From: Canis aureus
Taxonomy: Eukaryota > Chordata > Mammalia > Carnivora > Canidae
Assembly (NCBI RefSeq): GCF_053574225.1
Contig: NC_135622.1
Span: 28,870,052 to 28,934,051 of the forward strand
DNA: 64,000 bases
Reading direction: 5' to 3'
The notes under the pieces are model-generated. The model did no database searches and was not told the DNA's origin. It saw only the letters and a list, made by a program, of their open reading frames with translations. The first letter of the stretch is position 1, and each line of letters opens with the position of its first letter. Of this stretch, positions 1 through 11,840 are shown piece by piece. A program made the translations under genes and the position numbers.

Positions 1-467
1 TTTACCGCTTACCCAAGAGAAATAAGCCTGTGGCGAACTGACAGAATCACTTTTATAATCAGGAGAGTCATTTAAAAAGGCCAGAAATAAGGCCATGGGC
101 AGGTCTGAATAATAGAGCATTCATTAATATGATGTGCTGCTTTGTCATATTTTCCAACTAAGAAAGATGCTGATTCTAATGAGGATGCAGGCAAAGACTA
201 AAAAGAGAAACAAACTACAAGAGAAATGGAGCAGATATTTTAAAAGGACACCTGCAGCAAAAAAGAAAATGCTGACAGTTTGATGATATTTGGAAATGGC
301 CTGGTGGCCTGTTGTCATGGCCCCCTGAGCTTCGAGACTGGCCTATTGCTGCTGGCCCCATCTCCCACTCCACACCGTTCATCAGGACCCCTACCTGGGC
401 TTTTATCCCTCTTGCCAAGAGGTTAGCATGGTCCCCACCGTCTATTGCCATACGGAGAGCTTGCCCT
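1..467. other. Unique sequence, nothing recognised
   Basis: AT-rich at the left edge and mixed after about 300. I see no repeat, exon or RNA gene. The open frames on the minus strand are short and resemble no protein I know. Confidence 0.5.
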
Positions 468-612
468 CATGTTGGGCAAGTTACATAGCTTCTTGTTGTC
501 CCACCTTCCTCACTGTGAAAGGGAGTTAATAATAGTACTGGCCTCTTGGGTCCTTGTAAAGATCCGTGATGATTAGCACACCGGTTATAGTGAGACTTGA
601 TAGCTGTTAAGT
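468..612 (+). repeat. MIR SINE fragment
   Basis: The order of blocks matches the core and 3' half of MIR: a 'gggcaagttac' block, a decayed 'tcctcactgtgaaa' block, 'gttaataatagtac', then a 'gtaaagatccgtgatgattagcaca' stretch ending near 'gctgtta'. It is highly diverged, as expected for a pre-placental element. Edges are approximate. Confidence 0.65.
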
Positions 613-2959
613 ACACGATTACAGATTCAGACATAGACCCAGACACCTTTCCGTCTCTACCCGGGCCCTGGGCCCTGTGGGCATCCATAAAGAATTGGCT
701 CTGGGTTCCTGAAGTGAGATCCCATCTGTGTTGTGTTCTGCATTTGCAAGATATTTATTGATTAGGTAAATGGGAAATGTTTCATGGCTCTCTCCTGGAA
801 AACCCAGAGTACTAGAAGTCACCGTCATCGTGGCCATCATGGTTTCTATTGTCCCCATCATCACAGTGGGGACAGCTCCCCTTGTCTTCAGCCCAACCAC
901 GTGGTAGTAAATTTCTGTGCATTTCCTTTACCCCTCAGCCCCCAACACACACACATACCCACCCTGGAAGATAGGAAGGATGGCCAATTACTCAACTTCT
1001 TCAAGGTGCAGGAGTCCTAGGCAGGTATATCAGGCTGAGCAGCTGCTTTGAGGAGTGCCTGGCAGAGGGGGGCGGGACCTTCACCTCCATCAGAAGAGGA
1101 GAGTCAGGAAAAGCAGGGGACCAGGAGGGTGCTCTCTGTAATCCGGCAGAATGGGATGGCAGGCCAGAGAATCCAGGACCACTGGCCGCGGACCTGCTTC
1201 CAGGGTGGAAGCAGCTGGATGCTGTACTCACGCTTCCTGTCTAAGGCCAGCTACTGTCAATTTCTGGTTGTTTGCGAATCATCACAGTATATGGGGCTGA
1301 GTCATTTTGAAAATATTAAGTAAGGTACACTTAAAACTAAAACCAGGGTGAGCATAACATGTCCTTTCCTTGCCAAATCTGAAGATATCCAAGATCTCGC
1401 AGTGCCTCAGGAGCTGAATCTTCACACTCATTCTACAGGGATCCAGAAGTAATGCCAGTTGTGTCCCTTGACACGGTCAGCCTTCTGTGGTACTGCCCTG
1501 CCAACATAAGGCATCAGGTGCTTCATACATCTCCTTTCTGAAAGTCGAGGCTTTGCATGTGCAGCATGGCTGTATTGTTTGTCTGTTCTAAATGGTGCCA
1601 CTTTGTGGGCGGTTTTGTTCTGCAACTGCAACCTGTGCCAAAATCCAGAGGACCCTCTCTGCTCGCAGTGCTGAGGCAGGACAGTGGTGTGCTTGGCCCA
1701 GTGCTTCAGGGCAGAACTTGGGCTCCTCACAACTTCAACAGGGTTCTGGTTAGACCACAGAGCTCAGGCGAGGGGAAGCCAGCAGTGGATCAGAAGGAAG
1801 TTGGGTCCACAGGAAGGAGGAGTGGTTGGGAGGCTTGTTTGGTCTCAGATGATTCCTCTGATTAAAGAAAAGCAAAAAACACCCGGTTTCCTTGCATTTT
1901 GTATAATCAAAAAAGCTAACGGTGATGGCAAATGTTATCCATGGCGGTTTTCCCGTGCATCCTTTGTTTTTAGGATCCATTATCCTGCAAGGGAGGGCTT
2001 CTCCCCAGAGACTTTTAGCATTAGCCTTTCCCTCCGTGCTGTCCTTTCAAAAGTTTATCATACTTAAAATACTGGAGTTTTTAGCAATGGCATAAATGGG
2101 TCATTTTAGCTGTTATTCCTGGACGTTTACATAGTGTGAGAAGGATGCATGGGTTTCTATCAATTTAGGTAGATAGAAAGGAAAGTTTTACAAAATAGCC
2201 GTGCTCCCAGCAAGTGTCAGGCTTACTTTCCCTCAGACAGAAAAAGATTAGAAGCGGGCTGTCAGTGCAAAGGTCAGTGGGCAGCCAGTTCATTCATCTC
2301 TCTTCTCTGCATTCCTTAGCGTTGGCTTCCTTCCTTAAAGTTGTCTTCTGGTGTTAATAGAGCTGCTGGGGCTCCAGCCATCACCTGTGCATTCCACACA
2401 AGAAGAAAGAGGAAAGTAGGGGACAGAAGGCTAAGCAGCCTAGGTGTCAGGCTCCTTTAAAGAGCTTTCCTAGAACCCGCAACCTACCCTTTCTGCCTAT
2501 ATCTTTTACTGGCCACCGTATCTGTAAAGCAGCCTGGGGAATGCGGCTTTTTAATTAGGCACATTGCTGCCCCTGACAACATAGCAGTTGCTGACAACAC
2601 AGGAAGTAGAGGAGAATGGATGTAGGATAGGCAACAAGCAGTCTCCACAACAGAGTGCTCCTGAAGACAGCTAGATTGATGTTTTACAGCATTCTCAGTC
2701 CCATGACTGGAACCAGGACAAGTCGCTTAGCTCGGCTGGGATCAGGATCTACTTTGTGAAATAACCACGTTGCTCTCATCAGAACTCTCAGGAGGAGACT
2801 GTGGCTTCAAGAGCCCTGAACAACTTGGAAAACGGCATTCAAAAGGAGAGAAGCCATTTGTTTGACTTTGGTATTAATAGTCAAATAAGATTTCCTTTCA
2901 TTCATGCGTTAGCAAATACTTCACATTTACCCAATAAAATAATGATAATTCAAACACTG
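613..2959. other. Unique noncoding stretch
   Basis: About 2.3 kb with no recognised repeat except a weak 'cattcatgcgttagcaaatac' remnant near 2900 that may belong to the following MIR or L2 fossil. The longest frame (127 aa, 1684-2067) has no recognisable protein features. Confidence 0.45.
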
Positions 2960-3185
2960 CTTTGTTTACTGAGTGCCTGCTTGGTGCCAGGCACTCTTCT
3001 GGATGCTCTGCAAATATGATCTTCTGGAGTCCTCACAGAACTGTGTGACAGATTATCGTCATCGCCCCCCATCATCCGGACAAGGAAGCTGGGGCACAGG
3101 GAGGTTAGGGGAGATGGCTAGATCGCAGCGCTAGTAAGGAGAGGAACTTCGTTTTGAACCCGACAGTCTGGTTCTTTGGCCCAGG
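2960..3185 (-). repeat. MIR SINE, nearly full length, antisense
   Basis: Reads as an antisense MIR: 'actgagtgcctgcttggtgccaggcact', a decayed 'cctcacagaactgtg' block, 'gacaaggaagctggggcacagggaggtta', 'ctagtaaggagaggaac', then 'ttttgaacccgacagtctgg'. All the classic MIR blocks appear in the right order, so the family call is firm although the copy is old. Confidence 0.85.
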
Positions 3186-5391
3186 GACGAGGAGGTGAAC
3201 CAGCAGACCGGGTCTTTCCTATTTATATCTTTCTGGTGAAATAGACTTGAGCCCAATACTGTCAGGCCGCTCTCAGCGCCCCAGGGGACGGGTGCAGGGA
3301 GGCGGGAGCCCTCACATCCTGTAGCACCTCCTGCCTAGAAGGAGAGCAGTCCAAGCTTAGCGTTCTTCCCCCGCACCCCACCCCGGAGCACAGACCAGGA
3401 ATCCCAGCTATGTCTGGGTTCATGACTCACGCCCTCCCTTGCAGCCGGCTTTTCCAGAGTCAGCTCCTGAGTCAGGACCACGCCCTTCCAGCCCTGAGGC
3501 TACAGACTGGGCTTCATCCAGACTGGCCTTCAGAGGTTCGGCAGTGGTCCAGCAAAGAGCAGGATGGCCGAGGTAGAAAAGTTTCAGCTCCAAGGACGTG
3601 GAGTTTATTCACAGCATTCAGCCCCATCAAAGGCCGGAGAAGGTGGACCTGTCACACCCTCCTTTCCACATGACCCCATCATCTGGTGACACAACCAGGG
3701 CCATGAGGATGCATGAGGACAGGGTGGGTTTTTTCAGCAGGGGGTGTTTGCTGTAATTCCACCCTGGACTAAGTCCCCTTCTGTGTGTTCTTTGCTTTGC
3801 ACCATCTCAGAGCCTCATGGCATCCCTCCATCTTCCTCCTCCAGCTCCTTTACATTACATGCCGCATTTACGCCATTGCAGGCGGAAAATTCAGACAGGC
3901 AGGTGGAGTGGCCGATGAAACACATAGGCTGCAATGTGTAGTGGGGATTTGGGGAAAGCTCCCTGAAGGAGCCTGACATCTAAGAGGCTTAACCTTTTGT
4001 CCTCTACCTCCCTCTGTCCTCCTGTGTGGAATGCAAAGGTGATGGCTGGACCTCCAGCAGCCTCCTTGGAATCACAAGACAACTTGGAGAAAGAAAGGCA
4101 GCGCTAAGGAGGGCAGAGCAGACAGATGGCCACAGGGTTTTGGGAGGCTGGAAATGTGAGATGCCTGGAGATGTGACTATTTTTGCAGTGGGTTTACCTG
4201 CACAATGCAGAGGGAGGTACGAGAAATCACTGCTGAAATTCAATCTGTAGGTCAACTAGGAGGGGATGTCTCTTCCCTTTGTGTGGAGCGGCCTTTTATG
4301 CTTCTGGTATAAGGAGCGAGAGCTCAGGGCTGCATAGTGACCTTTACAGGTGCCTTAGCCTTCGTGGCCCTTCCCTCATGTAAGACTGTATTATGACTGT
4401 CTTGGTATAAAGATGAATGTTCTCCAAACTGGATTTATTATTACATAGTCATTTTCATTATATTTTGGGTTTTCTTCTGATTTTAAAATAAATGAAAACA
4501 TTTAATTTTTGAGAGTATTAAGCAGAGGTTGGTGCTGGGAGGGCAAAGAGCAACCACAGAGGGGTCTCCTCATGGAGCACATAGGCTGGTCCCTGGAGGG
4601 GTGCCTCTGGACAGTGGGTGCAGATGGCTTCTTGTGTACTGCTGCTGAGCCTCAACAGCCACGACACTCATGTCACCTCTGGAAATGATGATGAGGATTT
4701 TCAGAGCAGATCTGTCCATCCTGTGCAGTTTTTCCATCATCCCTCATCTCCCCTATAATTTCTCTGCTCATCCAACGGATCTGTTTTGTGGGTATGCATA
4801 TCAGTCTACAGTGCTAAGGTATCAAAAATAGAACACTCCTTTATTGTCTAAATCTCTAAATTATATTAGATCCGCTTTAAGCTCACCCTGCCCCTACATT
4901 ACCCCCTCAACCTGGCTGAGGGAAAATTCAGATTCTGTCATTATAGGGAATCCTCGTTTGTCCAGTGCCCCTCCTGTCATCATCCAATCTCAGGGTTCTT
5001 GGTGCCAGACAACCGGGGTGGGGCAGTCTGCCCTCTGAGGTGGCCGCCACCCTTACTGTTGGATACCTGAAGATCAGCGTGTGTGGGGTTCCAGAGCTTC
5101 TTGGGCTCCTGCTCCAGCCAGAGAGGCCTGCATGCCATGGTGCTCTGTCCCTGACCATAGGCCCCTCCTGGAAATGTGCCCCTCCCCCCCCCACACACAG
5201 CTGTGGAGTGTCTGGTGGCCGCATCCTGTCTGCTAACTGCTGCAGGCCTCTCCTAACCTGGTCCCCCATCTTGGCCTGCTTGGGGGGCTAGAAAGAACAG
5301 TGATAGCAGAGGAGTCAGAAACATAGCACTCTCGGAGGACCTGTGGAGGTCACATGGTATCTTCTTGTGACTTCCCAAAGCCTCCGGCACA
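3186..5391. other. Unique noncoding stretch
   Basis: No transposable element recognised. It contains a CTCF-like motif near 3734-3748 (see findings) and a short C-run followed by CACACACA at about 5183-5198. The open frames at 4928-5291 overlap each other on both strands and look like chance. Confidence 0.45.
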
Positions 5392-5592
5392 CATTCAACA
5401 AAACTTTCAGCGATGATAAAACCGTGCTACATCTGTGCCATATGCAGCCACAAGCCACGTGTGGCTACTGAGCACTTGAAAAGTCACTAACATGATTGAG
5501 GAATTGAGTTAAACTTACATTTTATTTCAGTTAATTTAAATTTAAAAGTACATAGCCACATGTGGCTAGTGGCTGTCATTCTAGAAAGCACA
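5392..5592 (-). mobile_element. hAT-Charlie-type DNA transposon (MER58-like)
   Basis: Non-autonomous DNA transposon fossil. The sequence carries 'actttcagcgatgat', then 'gccacgtgtggctactgagcacttgaaa', a decayed 'gaggaattgagtt', a TTAATTTAAATTTAAA stretch and 'agccacatgtggctagtggct'. This is the same family as the copy near the right end of the window, in the opposite orientation. The name MER58 is from memory; assignment to the hAT group is more secure than the exact name. Confidence 0.6.
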
Positions 5593-6102
5593 CATCTAGA
5601 GCATGTTTTCCTCTCTGGACAGCTTTGAAAAATGGGCCGTCACCCTGAGGACAGATGTGGCCTTGGGGTGGAGGGGTCAAGTTGAACTTGGCCCTCAGTG
5701 CTCAGAAGAATGGAGAGCTTCTGGGCCAGTAGCTTTGGGCCAGGCAGGTGGGGGTCTCACCTCTCTGTCACCAGTGCAAACCTCAGTGTCCCCCTCTCTG
5801 GGGACAAAAGCTCAAGGTGCCCAGGTAACCACCTGCCCAGGAGGTGGCCCAGGCTGGGCACCTTACACCAAGACCATTCCCGCTAGTTGTTTGATGGTTT
5901 CTTCTGGGTGCGAGAGCCTCAGGCAAGGCCACACAGACAGACCATCCGGGCTTGTGGTATTTGATCATGAAATTTCCTGTTTGGGGAGAGGCATCCTTAT
6001 TTTTGTTTGTGTGGAGCCATTCTGGGGACTGACTAGATTGGCTAAGGCACACTTCAGGTCCCTGTCACTGTCATCCTACAAATCCCCCAAGTGTGTTTTT
6101 TT
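5593..6102. other. Unique noncoding stretch
   Basis: No repeat recognised. A 189-aa frame starts here but ends inside the following SINE, so it is not evidence of a gene. Confidence 0.45.
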
Positions 6103-6117
6103 ACTGTTTTGGCTTTT

Positions 6118-6320
6118 TTTTTTTTTAAAGATTTTAATTTATTTATTTGAGAGAATGCGTGAGAGAACATGAGCAGGGGAGGGGCAAAGGGAGAGGGAGA
6201 AGCAGGCTCCCACTGGGCACTTGGGCAGAGAGCCCCACGTTGGGACTCGATCCCAGGACCCTGGCATCATGACCTGAACCAATGGCAGATGCTTCACCGA
6301 CTGAGCCTTCAGGAACCGCT
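6118..6320 (-). mobile_element. SINEC (carnivore tRNA-derived SINE), antisense
   Basis: Antisense SINEC: T-rich tail, 'aaagattttaatttatttattt', a degenerate GA-rich region, 'gaagcaggctccc', 'gggactcgatcccaggaccc', then a decayed head. It is flanked by a 15-bp target-site duplication, actgttttggctttt at 6103-6117 and actcttttggctttt at 6321-6335, with one mismatch. That supports L1-mediated retrotransposition and fixes the edges. The diverged body suggests an older carnivore subfamily. Confidence 0.92.
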
Positions 6321-6335
6321 ACTCTTTTGGCTTTT

Positions 6336-6724
6336 AAGGGAGAAGTGTTAAACCATGTTCAGCCCTAATCGACAGGAAGCACACAAGCAGTGGGGAGATG
6401 AGCTGAATGGGCAGCAGGGAGCAAACCCAGGCCCCAGGCCCCCGCCTCTCCTCTCCCCTGCCCGGTTCCACAGCAGCACAGCAAAATGCTGTCCTCCCAC
6501 GGGTGCGGGTTGCTGCGACACGCCGCCTGCCCTCCTCTGAAGCCACCCACCCAGGGCCGTGCTGCTTGCTCGATTCCGTGGACTGTCTGTCCGGGGAGAG
6601 GCCAGGAGGCGTGGCGAGGGACCCACCTCCGCTCCGCGGGCTCCTGGCTGCACAAGCTCAGTGTCTAGCCTGGGAAGTAGGAGTACAGGAGTCAGTGCCC
6701 CAGGGGTGGTGCTTTTGAGGATGA
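6336..6724. other. GC-rich unique sequence
   Basis: Moderately CpG-rich around 6480-6640, but shorter and weaker than the island at 29.2 kb. Several overlapping frames are open on both strands, as expected for GC-rich DNA. No gene recognised. Confidence 0.4.
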
Positions 6725-6802
6725 AAGGGCTCGCTTTGCAGAGAATTCTTAGCAAAGTGCCACACACAGTAGGTGTTCAATAGTATTGGCTGTTGTTACT
6801 GG
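6725..6802 (+). repeat. MIR 3' fragment
   Basis: Contains 'cttagcaaagtgccacacacagtaggtgttcaatagtattggctgttgttac', which corresponds to the 'agtgcctggcacatagtaggcgctcaataaatgttagctatta' end of MIR. Only this end is recognisable. Confidence 0.6.
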
Positions 6803-9267
6803 AATGACTGCCTTTTTGCTGTGTGTTCCTGACCACGGACACCTTTCTCTGGGGGCCCTGATCTCTCCCCAGTCATGGTCCGTCCAGTCCAGCTTGGGCA
6901 CCCGAGGAATCCCATCATCCTGCCTCCACATCATTTTCTCCAGGCCCAGGGACAGCGTGAGCCGAACAGCCTAGAGGCTAGGGGAGAGGGATTCAGTTGT
7001 CTCTCCCTTCATTTATTCATTCGGTATTCATCAAATGTTTACCTCTGGAGGCAGGTGATAAGCAAATGTAGCTGTTAGAAGGGCTGCTGGGGGGTGGGGT
7101 GCAAGTGGTGCAGGGCAAGGGGGGTGGTCTCTGAAGGTCCCTCCACTTGAGTGGAGATCTGAAAGTCGGTTTATACATTTTGTGTCTTGCTTTGTTTTCT
7201 CTGTATGGATAGGCAGCTAGAGGAGGTTCCTGGCTCCCCCCCTGGCTAGCTGTGTGACCGTGAGTGAGTCACCAAGCCTCTGATGGTCGGTGCAGCTTGG
7301 CGAGTTGACCCAACTTGGGGTCATCACCATTACAAAGACACTCTTCACTTTGGGGACTGCCCCACCACAGCATCCCTCGAGGTGAGCCCCATAAGGGCCG
7401 TTCAATCTATACTTAAACCCTTCTCTCCTTCCAGAGACAGCCCAGCCCATCACTGCAAAGCACTGACTGAGAAGATGTTCCATAAATAATCCAAAGCCTG
7501 TTTTCTGGCACTTCCACGTTTTGGACCTAGTTCTGCCCCCTTGAAGCCATTCAGTCATATCCGTGGTCAAAACTATGTTCTTAATTCAGCACATTCATTA
7601 GCACTCATTGGGCAGTTATTCTGTCCCAGGAACTGCTGAATTACAACACAAGTCCCGGGTTCTTTCACAATGAACCCTTCCAGTTGCATGGCTGTCACCA
7701 CTTGCTCGAGCTCTTCCTGCTTTGCACAGCTCCTGAAAGTGTGCGCTGAGGTATTCGGCAGCCTTGACCCCCCGTGCTGCCCTTCTGGTCAGGGACTGCT
7801 GTTTTCTGATGTCCCCCTCACATGTGCATGGTGACCTGCCTTCTCCTGGATGCTGGGCTGAGGTTTGGGTCCATGCATTGGCAGTGGGTTAACATCCCTA
7901 CCTCTTTGCGTGGGGACATGTGCAAAGCCACCTCTCATTTCTTTAGGTACAGACTTTTGGTTTAATCTCCTAGATTTGGCTCATATGTTCTCTAACATAA
8001 AATATGAAGCCTGACATCATCTGCAATTTAGGGAGGTGTCCCTCCCTTTTACATCTTCACCAGAAGACCGTTTGGCTCAGCATAAACCAAGAGCAGAGAC
8101 CTATGGCACTCTACTAGGGACTGTCTCCCAGGTGGCCTGCATCTATCATTCTGGGGCACTCACTGAATACAAGCAGCTCCCCTTGCTGCAGGTTTCACTG
8201 ATGCAGATGAATGCGTGATGAAATACATCATGTAATCAAATGTGTGATGTGACCTCACTGACAAACATGGTAGGTACTGATCATTTAGACACTCAGCCAG
8301 ATTCCTCCCGATGGGTAGCCATCCTCTTTCTGTCTCATTCTCCTTCCCCCCACCCTCAAATACTTTCAGCATTTGGTGAGGCTAGCTAACCTTTAGGTCT
8401 GCTGTTAGATGCTAGCAGTAAGTCACCTTAAACATCTAGAACATTTGAATGCTCAGTTGTTGGGGATTGTTGATTTAGTTGCTTATACATGGTCACATCC
8501 TCAGGGTTTGTGGGTTGAAGGCATTTGACTCGCTTCAGATAGGCCTTTCCAGTAGGCATCTCTGGGCCCGGCCTGACAGATGGGTGACTGTCTTTGTGCA
8601 GCAGTCCCTTTGAAGTCCCCAGAAGAGCTTGCTCTGTGGAGGGAAGAGGAGAGATGCAGAATGAGTGCAGACTGCCACCCAGCAGCACAAGAGGTGACTG
8701 CAAACCAGAATGCTCCCAGTGAGAACCTGAGCCACCCAGTCACTGTCGCAAGGTTCCCAAAGTGAGTAGCACCTGCTCTGTGTGCATCTGCTGAGTCCAT
8801 CACCAGGGGCACTTGCACAGAACAGGAATGCTCAAGAGGGGCCAGATGGCTGCCTCCCCTGGACACTGCACAGCTGTTAAAGGAGTACAGTCCCCCTCTC
8901 AGCTCCTCCCTACCTCCACCTGCCCTCTGGTTGCCAAGATTATGAGAATCTTCCAACTCTCATCTCTCCCACTCTCTGTGAAAAATGAATAGCCAGGGAG
9001 TGGCAAAAGAGATGGGCTTCTTATTGAAATGGAAATTATTCTCCAAGTTTCAGGAAGGAGAGAGTTCCAGAACTTTCTGAGCAAACAGCTTCCAAGAATC
9101 ATTACAGTTACTCAGTGCTCCACTGGTGGAAAAGGGGAGGCCCCCAGGTCTCATGTTGGAGGTTTTAATTTATATCTTGCGCAGGACTTAGGGGAGATTA
9201 ACCATGCTGCTTAAACAGTATGTAGTAAATCAATTTTGAAAGGGCCTCCTGGCAGCTGTAGGGAATG
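6803..9267. other. Unique stretch with faint MIR/L2 remnants
   Basis: About 2.5 kb, largely unrecognised. Faint remnants of MIR or L2 ends appear near 7005-7050 ('catttattcattcggtattcatcaaatgttta') and 7595-7650 ('ttctgtcccaggaactgct'). A 151-aa antisense frame at 8501-8956 has no recognisable features. Confidence 0.4.
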
Positions 9268-9475
9268 GAGAAACTAATATTTATGCAGCATTTTCCAGAG
9301 GCCCGGTGTGTGCTGGCTGCTTTATATCCATGAACTTGTTCAACCCCCATATCCAACCCATGTGGACTAGGATCTATTAACCCATGTTCCAGACGAGCAG
9401 ACTAAAGTTCTTAAGAGTTTCAAGGTGCACCGATCAAGGCAGAGCCAGAATTCCCACCAGCCTCATCCTAAAACA
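9268..9475 (-). repeat. MIR SINE, antisense
   Basis: Antisense MIR with recognisable blocks: 'aatatttatgcagcattttccagaggcccggtgtgtgctgg', 'catgaacttgttcaa', 'ttaacccatgttccagacgagcagactaa' and 'ggcagagccagaattcccacc'. Diverged; edges approximate. Confidence 0.7.
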
Positions 9476-10276
9476 CCAGTTCGAACCTCCAACCGGCCAA
9501 ACGTCAGGCTTTGTGCGGAATTCTGTTTTCCAAGACCACAACCAGATTAAAGCCTTTTTGGATCATTCAAATAAATCTTTCCCAAAGGAAGACAACTTTT
9601 GCATAACCCCTGCCTGAGCAGCTCTCCAACGACCTCAAGGAATCTTGCTGGAAGCTCTATGATTAGGCGTGGGGAGTGCACTCCTGCCAGGGGCACCTGG
9701 AAATACTCGCTTGGAAAGGGACCCTTACCGGAGGGTGACTTTCAGCTGATGCTTTTCAGCATCTTTCGAGATGAGCGTACGGGATGTCTCATTTAATCTG
9801 CAAATGCGAAGGGGGAATAGAATTTCCAGCTTTAATTAATTTTTTGAATAAGGTTTGAAAGTGAAAGTAAATAAGGGGTTGGGTAAAAAGCACACTCTCA
9901 CCCCTGTCTCCTACCCAGTTCCCATTGACCACCCCTCTGAAACCCTACTCTTTGTTGCTTATCAGTCCCGGGTTTCTTTATGCAAATGTAAGCAGGTATT
10001 TGAATGAATCTTTTTCCTTTCTTTCCTACTTTCCGCAAAAACTATCACAATCGGTTTTACTGATAAACCACTTCTGTGCTGTCGAGAGGACTGGGTTGTG
10101 TGTTCCCTCCCTGCATTTGGGGCTGCTGGGCTGCCATCCCCTTTTCTGTCATCCTGAGGCCTAGCCTTGTCCAGGCATTCAAAGGACAAGCAGGCACTTG
10201 GGGAGGACACGGTGTATGGGCTCCCATCCCCAGAGAAGCCCCAGGCCAGAGCGGGGAGTGCCATCATGAGGGTCCC
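9476..10276. other. Unique noncoding stretch
   Basis: No repeat or gene recognised. AT-rich around 9830-9890 with TTTAATTAATTTTTTG. Confidence 0.45.
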
Positions 10277-10309
10277 AGGGGCGGGGGAGTGGGGGGGGTG
10301 GGGGGGGGA
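10277..10309 (+). other. G-run cluster, potential G-quadruplex
   Basis: The plus strand has four closely spaced guanine runs of four to nine bases, separated only by C, AGT/A or T. This meets the usual sequence rule for intramolecular G-quadruplex formation. It lies in unique sequence, not in a repeat. Function is unknown. Confidence 0.6.
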
Positions 10310-10543
10310 CTGAGACATGCTCTCATGGCTTGCAACTCCATTGACCCAGGGTGGCGATCTAGCAACTGGCCGAGGACCAGAAAGGTGAACAGTGACTTGG
10401 ATGCTCCATGGGTTTCATGAGGGTCCAGGACCCCCACAGCAAGCTTGACATCAAATTTTATTTATGAAAGAGATGAATGAAGAGGTGGAGATTGAGAATT
10501 GAAAAACAAAAATCCATCTCCAAATTCTTTTAAACAAATGCCC

Positions 10544-10751
10544 TGGGGCACCTGGGTGGCTCAGTTGGTTGAACATCTGCCTTCAGCTCAGGTCAAGATC
10601 TCAGGGTCCTGGGATCAAGTCCCGCGTGGGGCTCTCTGCACAGCTTGGAATCTGCTTCTCTCTCCCTCTGTATGTTGTTCCTACCTGCTTATGCTCTCTC
10701 TTTCTCTCTCTCTTTGTCAAATAAATACATAAAATCTTTAAAAAACAAATC
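10544..10751 (+). mobile_element. SINEC, sense
   Basis: Complete sense SINEC: head 'ggggcacctgggtggctcag', 'tcctgggatcaagtcccgcg', a CT-rich segment, 'tcaaataaatacataaaatct' and an A-rich tail. The 12-bp target-site duplication aaacaaatgccc is perfect (10532-10543 and 10752-10763). The 'ggggcacc' head marks a subfamily older than the GGGATCCC-type canid copies. Confidence 0.95.
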
Positions 10752-10825
10752 AAACAAATGCCCCTAGTGAAAGTTTCTGCTCTGGCTATGGCAGCAAGCA
10801 CCCCAAATGGCTATGGCTGTCATTT

Positions 10826-10985
10826 CACAGTGTCTTCTCTGAGCCAGGCACTGTTCCAAGTGTCACCGAATCACCCTCAGTGAGGATCTCCATTTTTCAG
10901 GGAGGAAGCTGAGCCTGTAATCACATAGCTAACAAGTGGGGGAGCCAGAGTTCAGGCCAGACAGCCAGCTGCCCGGCCCCCAGCT
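10826..10985 (-). repeat. MIR SINE, antisense
   Basis: Recognisable antisense blocks: 'tgagccaggcactgttccaagtg', 'tttttcagggaggaagctgagcc', 'cacatagctaacaagtggg' and 'gagccagagttcaggccagacagccagct'. Edges approximate. Confidence 0.75.
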
Positions 10986-11423
10986 GGTTCCTGGGTGGAC
11001 AGCTATCCTCACAGCAGCCTCCCCAGGGCCAAGGGGCTTCCTGGGTTTTACCATCAGAGCACCTAAGGGGTTGCAGCACAGAAAGCAACACGGAGCCCAG
11101 GGTGGCAGGACATCTGTGCTGAGGCATGACAGCCCTGGGCCCCTCCGGATGGCCCTGCTCCTTCCAGAGGCCGGCTGGCTGGTAGCCTCCCTGAGAGGCA
11201 CTTCCAGATCAGGACTGTCGGCAGCAGAGTTCTGAGCTGTACGGAATGGCACGCTTTAGAACAACCTTTAATTTGGCACTGACAAAGAGAAAGCAAATGT
11301 GTTTAACAAGAAGGCAGTTTATTTTCAGGGGAAAGGGTTTGGGGGAAGACACTGCAGAAGAAATGACGGAGAAAGTGAGTGGAAGTCCAGGCTTTGTGAG
11401 TCATCATTCAAGGCCTCTGTATG
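10986..11423. other. Unique noncoding stretch
   Basis: No repeat recognised; frames on both strands overlap and resemble no protein I know. Confidence 0.4.
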
Positions 11424-11840
11424 TGTTATGGGATGAATCTCGCCTCCCCAGAATTCATATGCTGAAGCCCTACCCGCCGAGTCAGTCAGAATGAGACCTT
11501 ATTTGGAAATGGTGTCATCGTAGACACAATTAAAGATGAGGTCATAGTGGAGTAGCAGGGCCCCTTTTCCAACGCGAGCGGTGTCTTTACGAGACGAGGA
11601 CATTTGGACGCAGACAGGTACCCAGGGAGAAGGCCAGGTGGAGATGGCAGCGAGGCTGCTGCAACCCACGGAGGCTGGGAGGGCGGCGGGGGTCAGATCC
11701 TTCCCTGGCACCTCCGGCAGCAGCGTGGCCCCGCCACACCTTGATCTGACTCACCTGCAGAACTATGAGATGATGCGTTTCTCTGGTTTGAGCCCCCTGC
11801 TTCTGGTCCTTCCTTGCGACAACTCTAGGAAACTAGAACA
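11424..11840 (+). mobile_element. MaLR-type LTR (MLT1/MST-like), solo
   Basis: Endogenous-retrovirus-like LTR of the mammalian MaLR group. It begins with TGTTATGGGATGAAT, followed by 'cagaattcatatgctgaagcc', 'gaccttatttggaaatggtgtc', 'gatgaggtcata', 'ggtgtctttacgaga', 'gatccttccct', 'caccttgatctgactc' and 'gcagaactatgagatga', ending near 'aaactagaaca'. The central 11640-11720 part is unusually GC- and CpG-rich for such an old LTR. No internal retroviral sequence is adjacent, so it is a solo LTR or fragment with no coding capacity. Confidence 0.85.

Noticed and set aside
5603..6172. 189-aa plus-strand frame
   Set aside because: Its last part runs into an antisense SINEC and its tail; no recognisable protein features.
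11424..11840. Coding capacity or full endogenous retrovirus at the MaLR LTRs
   Set aside because: All three MaLR pieces are isolated LTR sequences with no adjacent internal region and no long frame.
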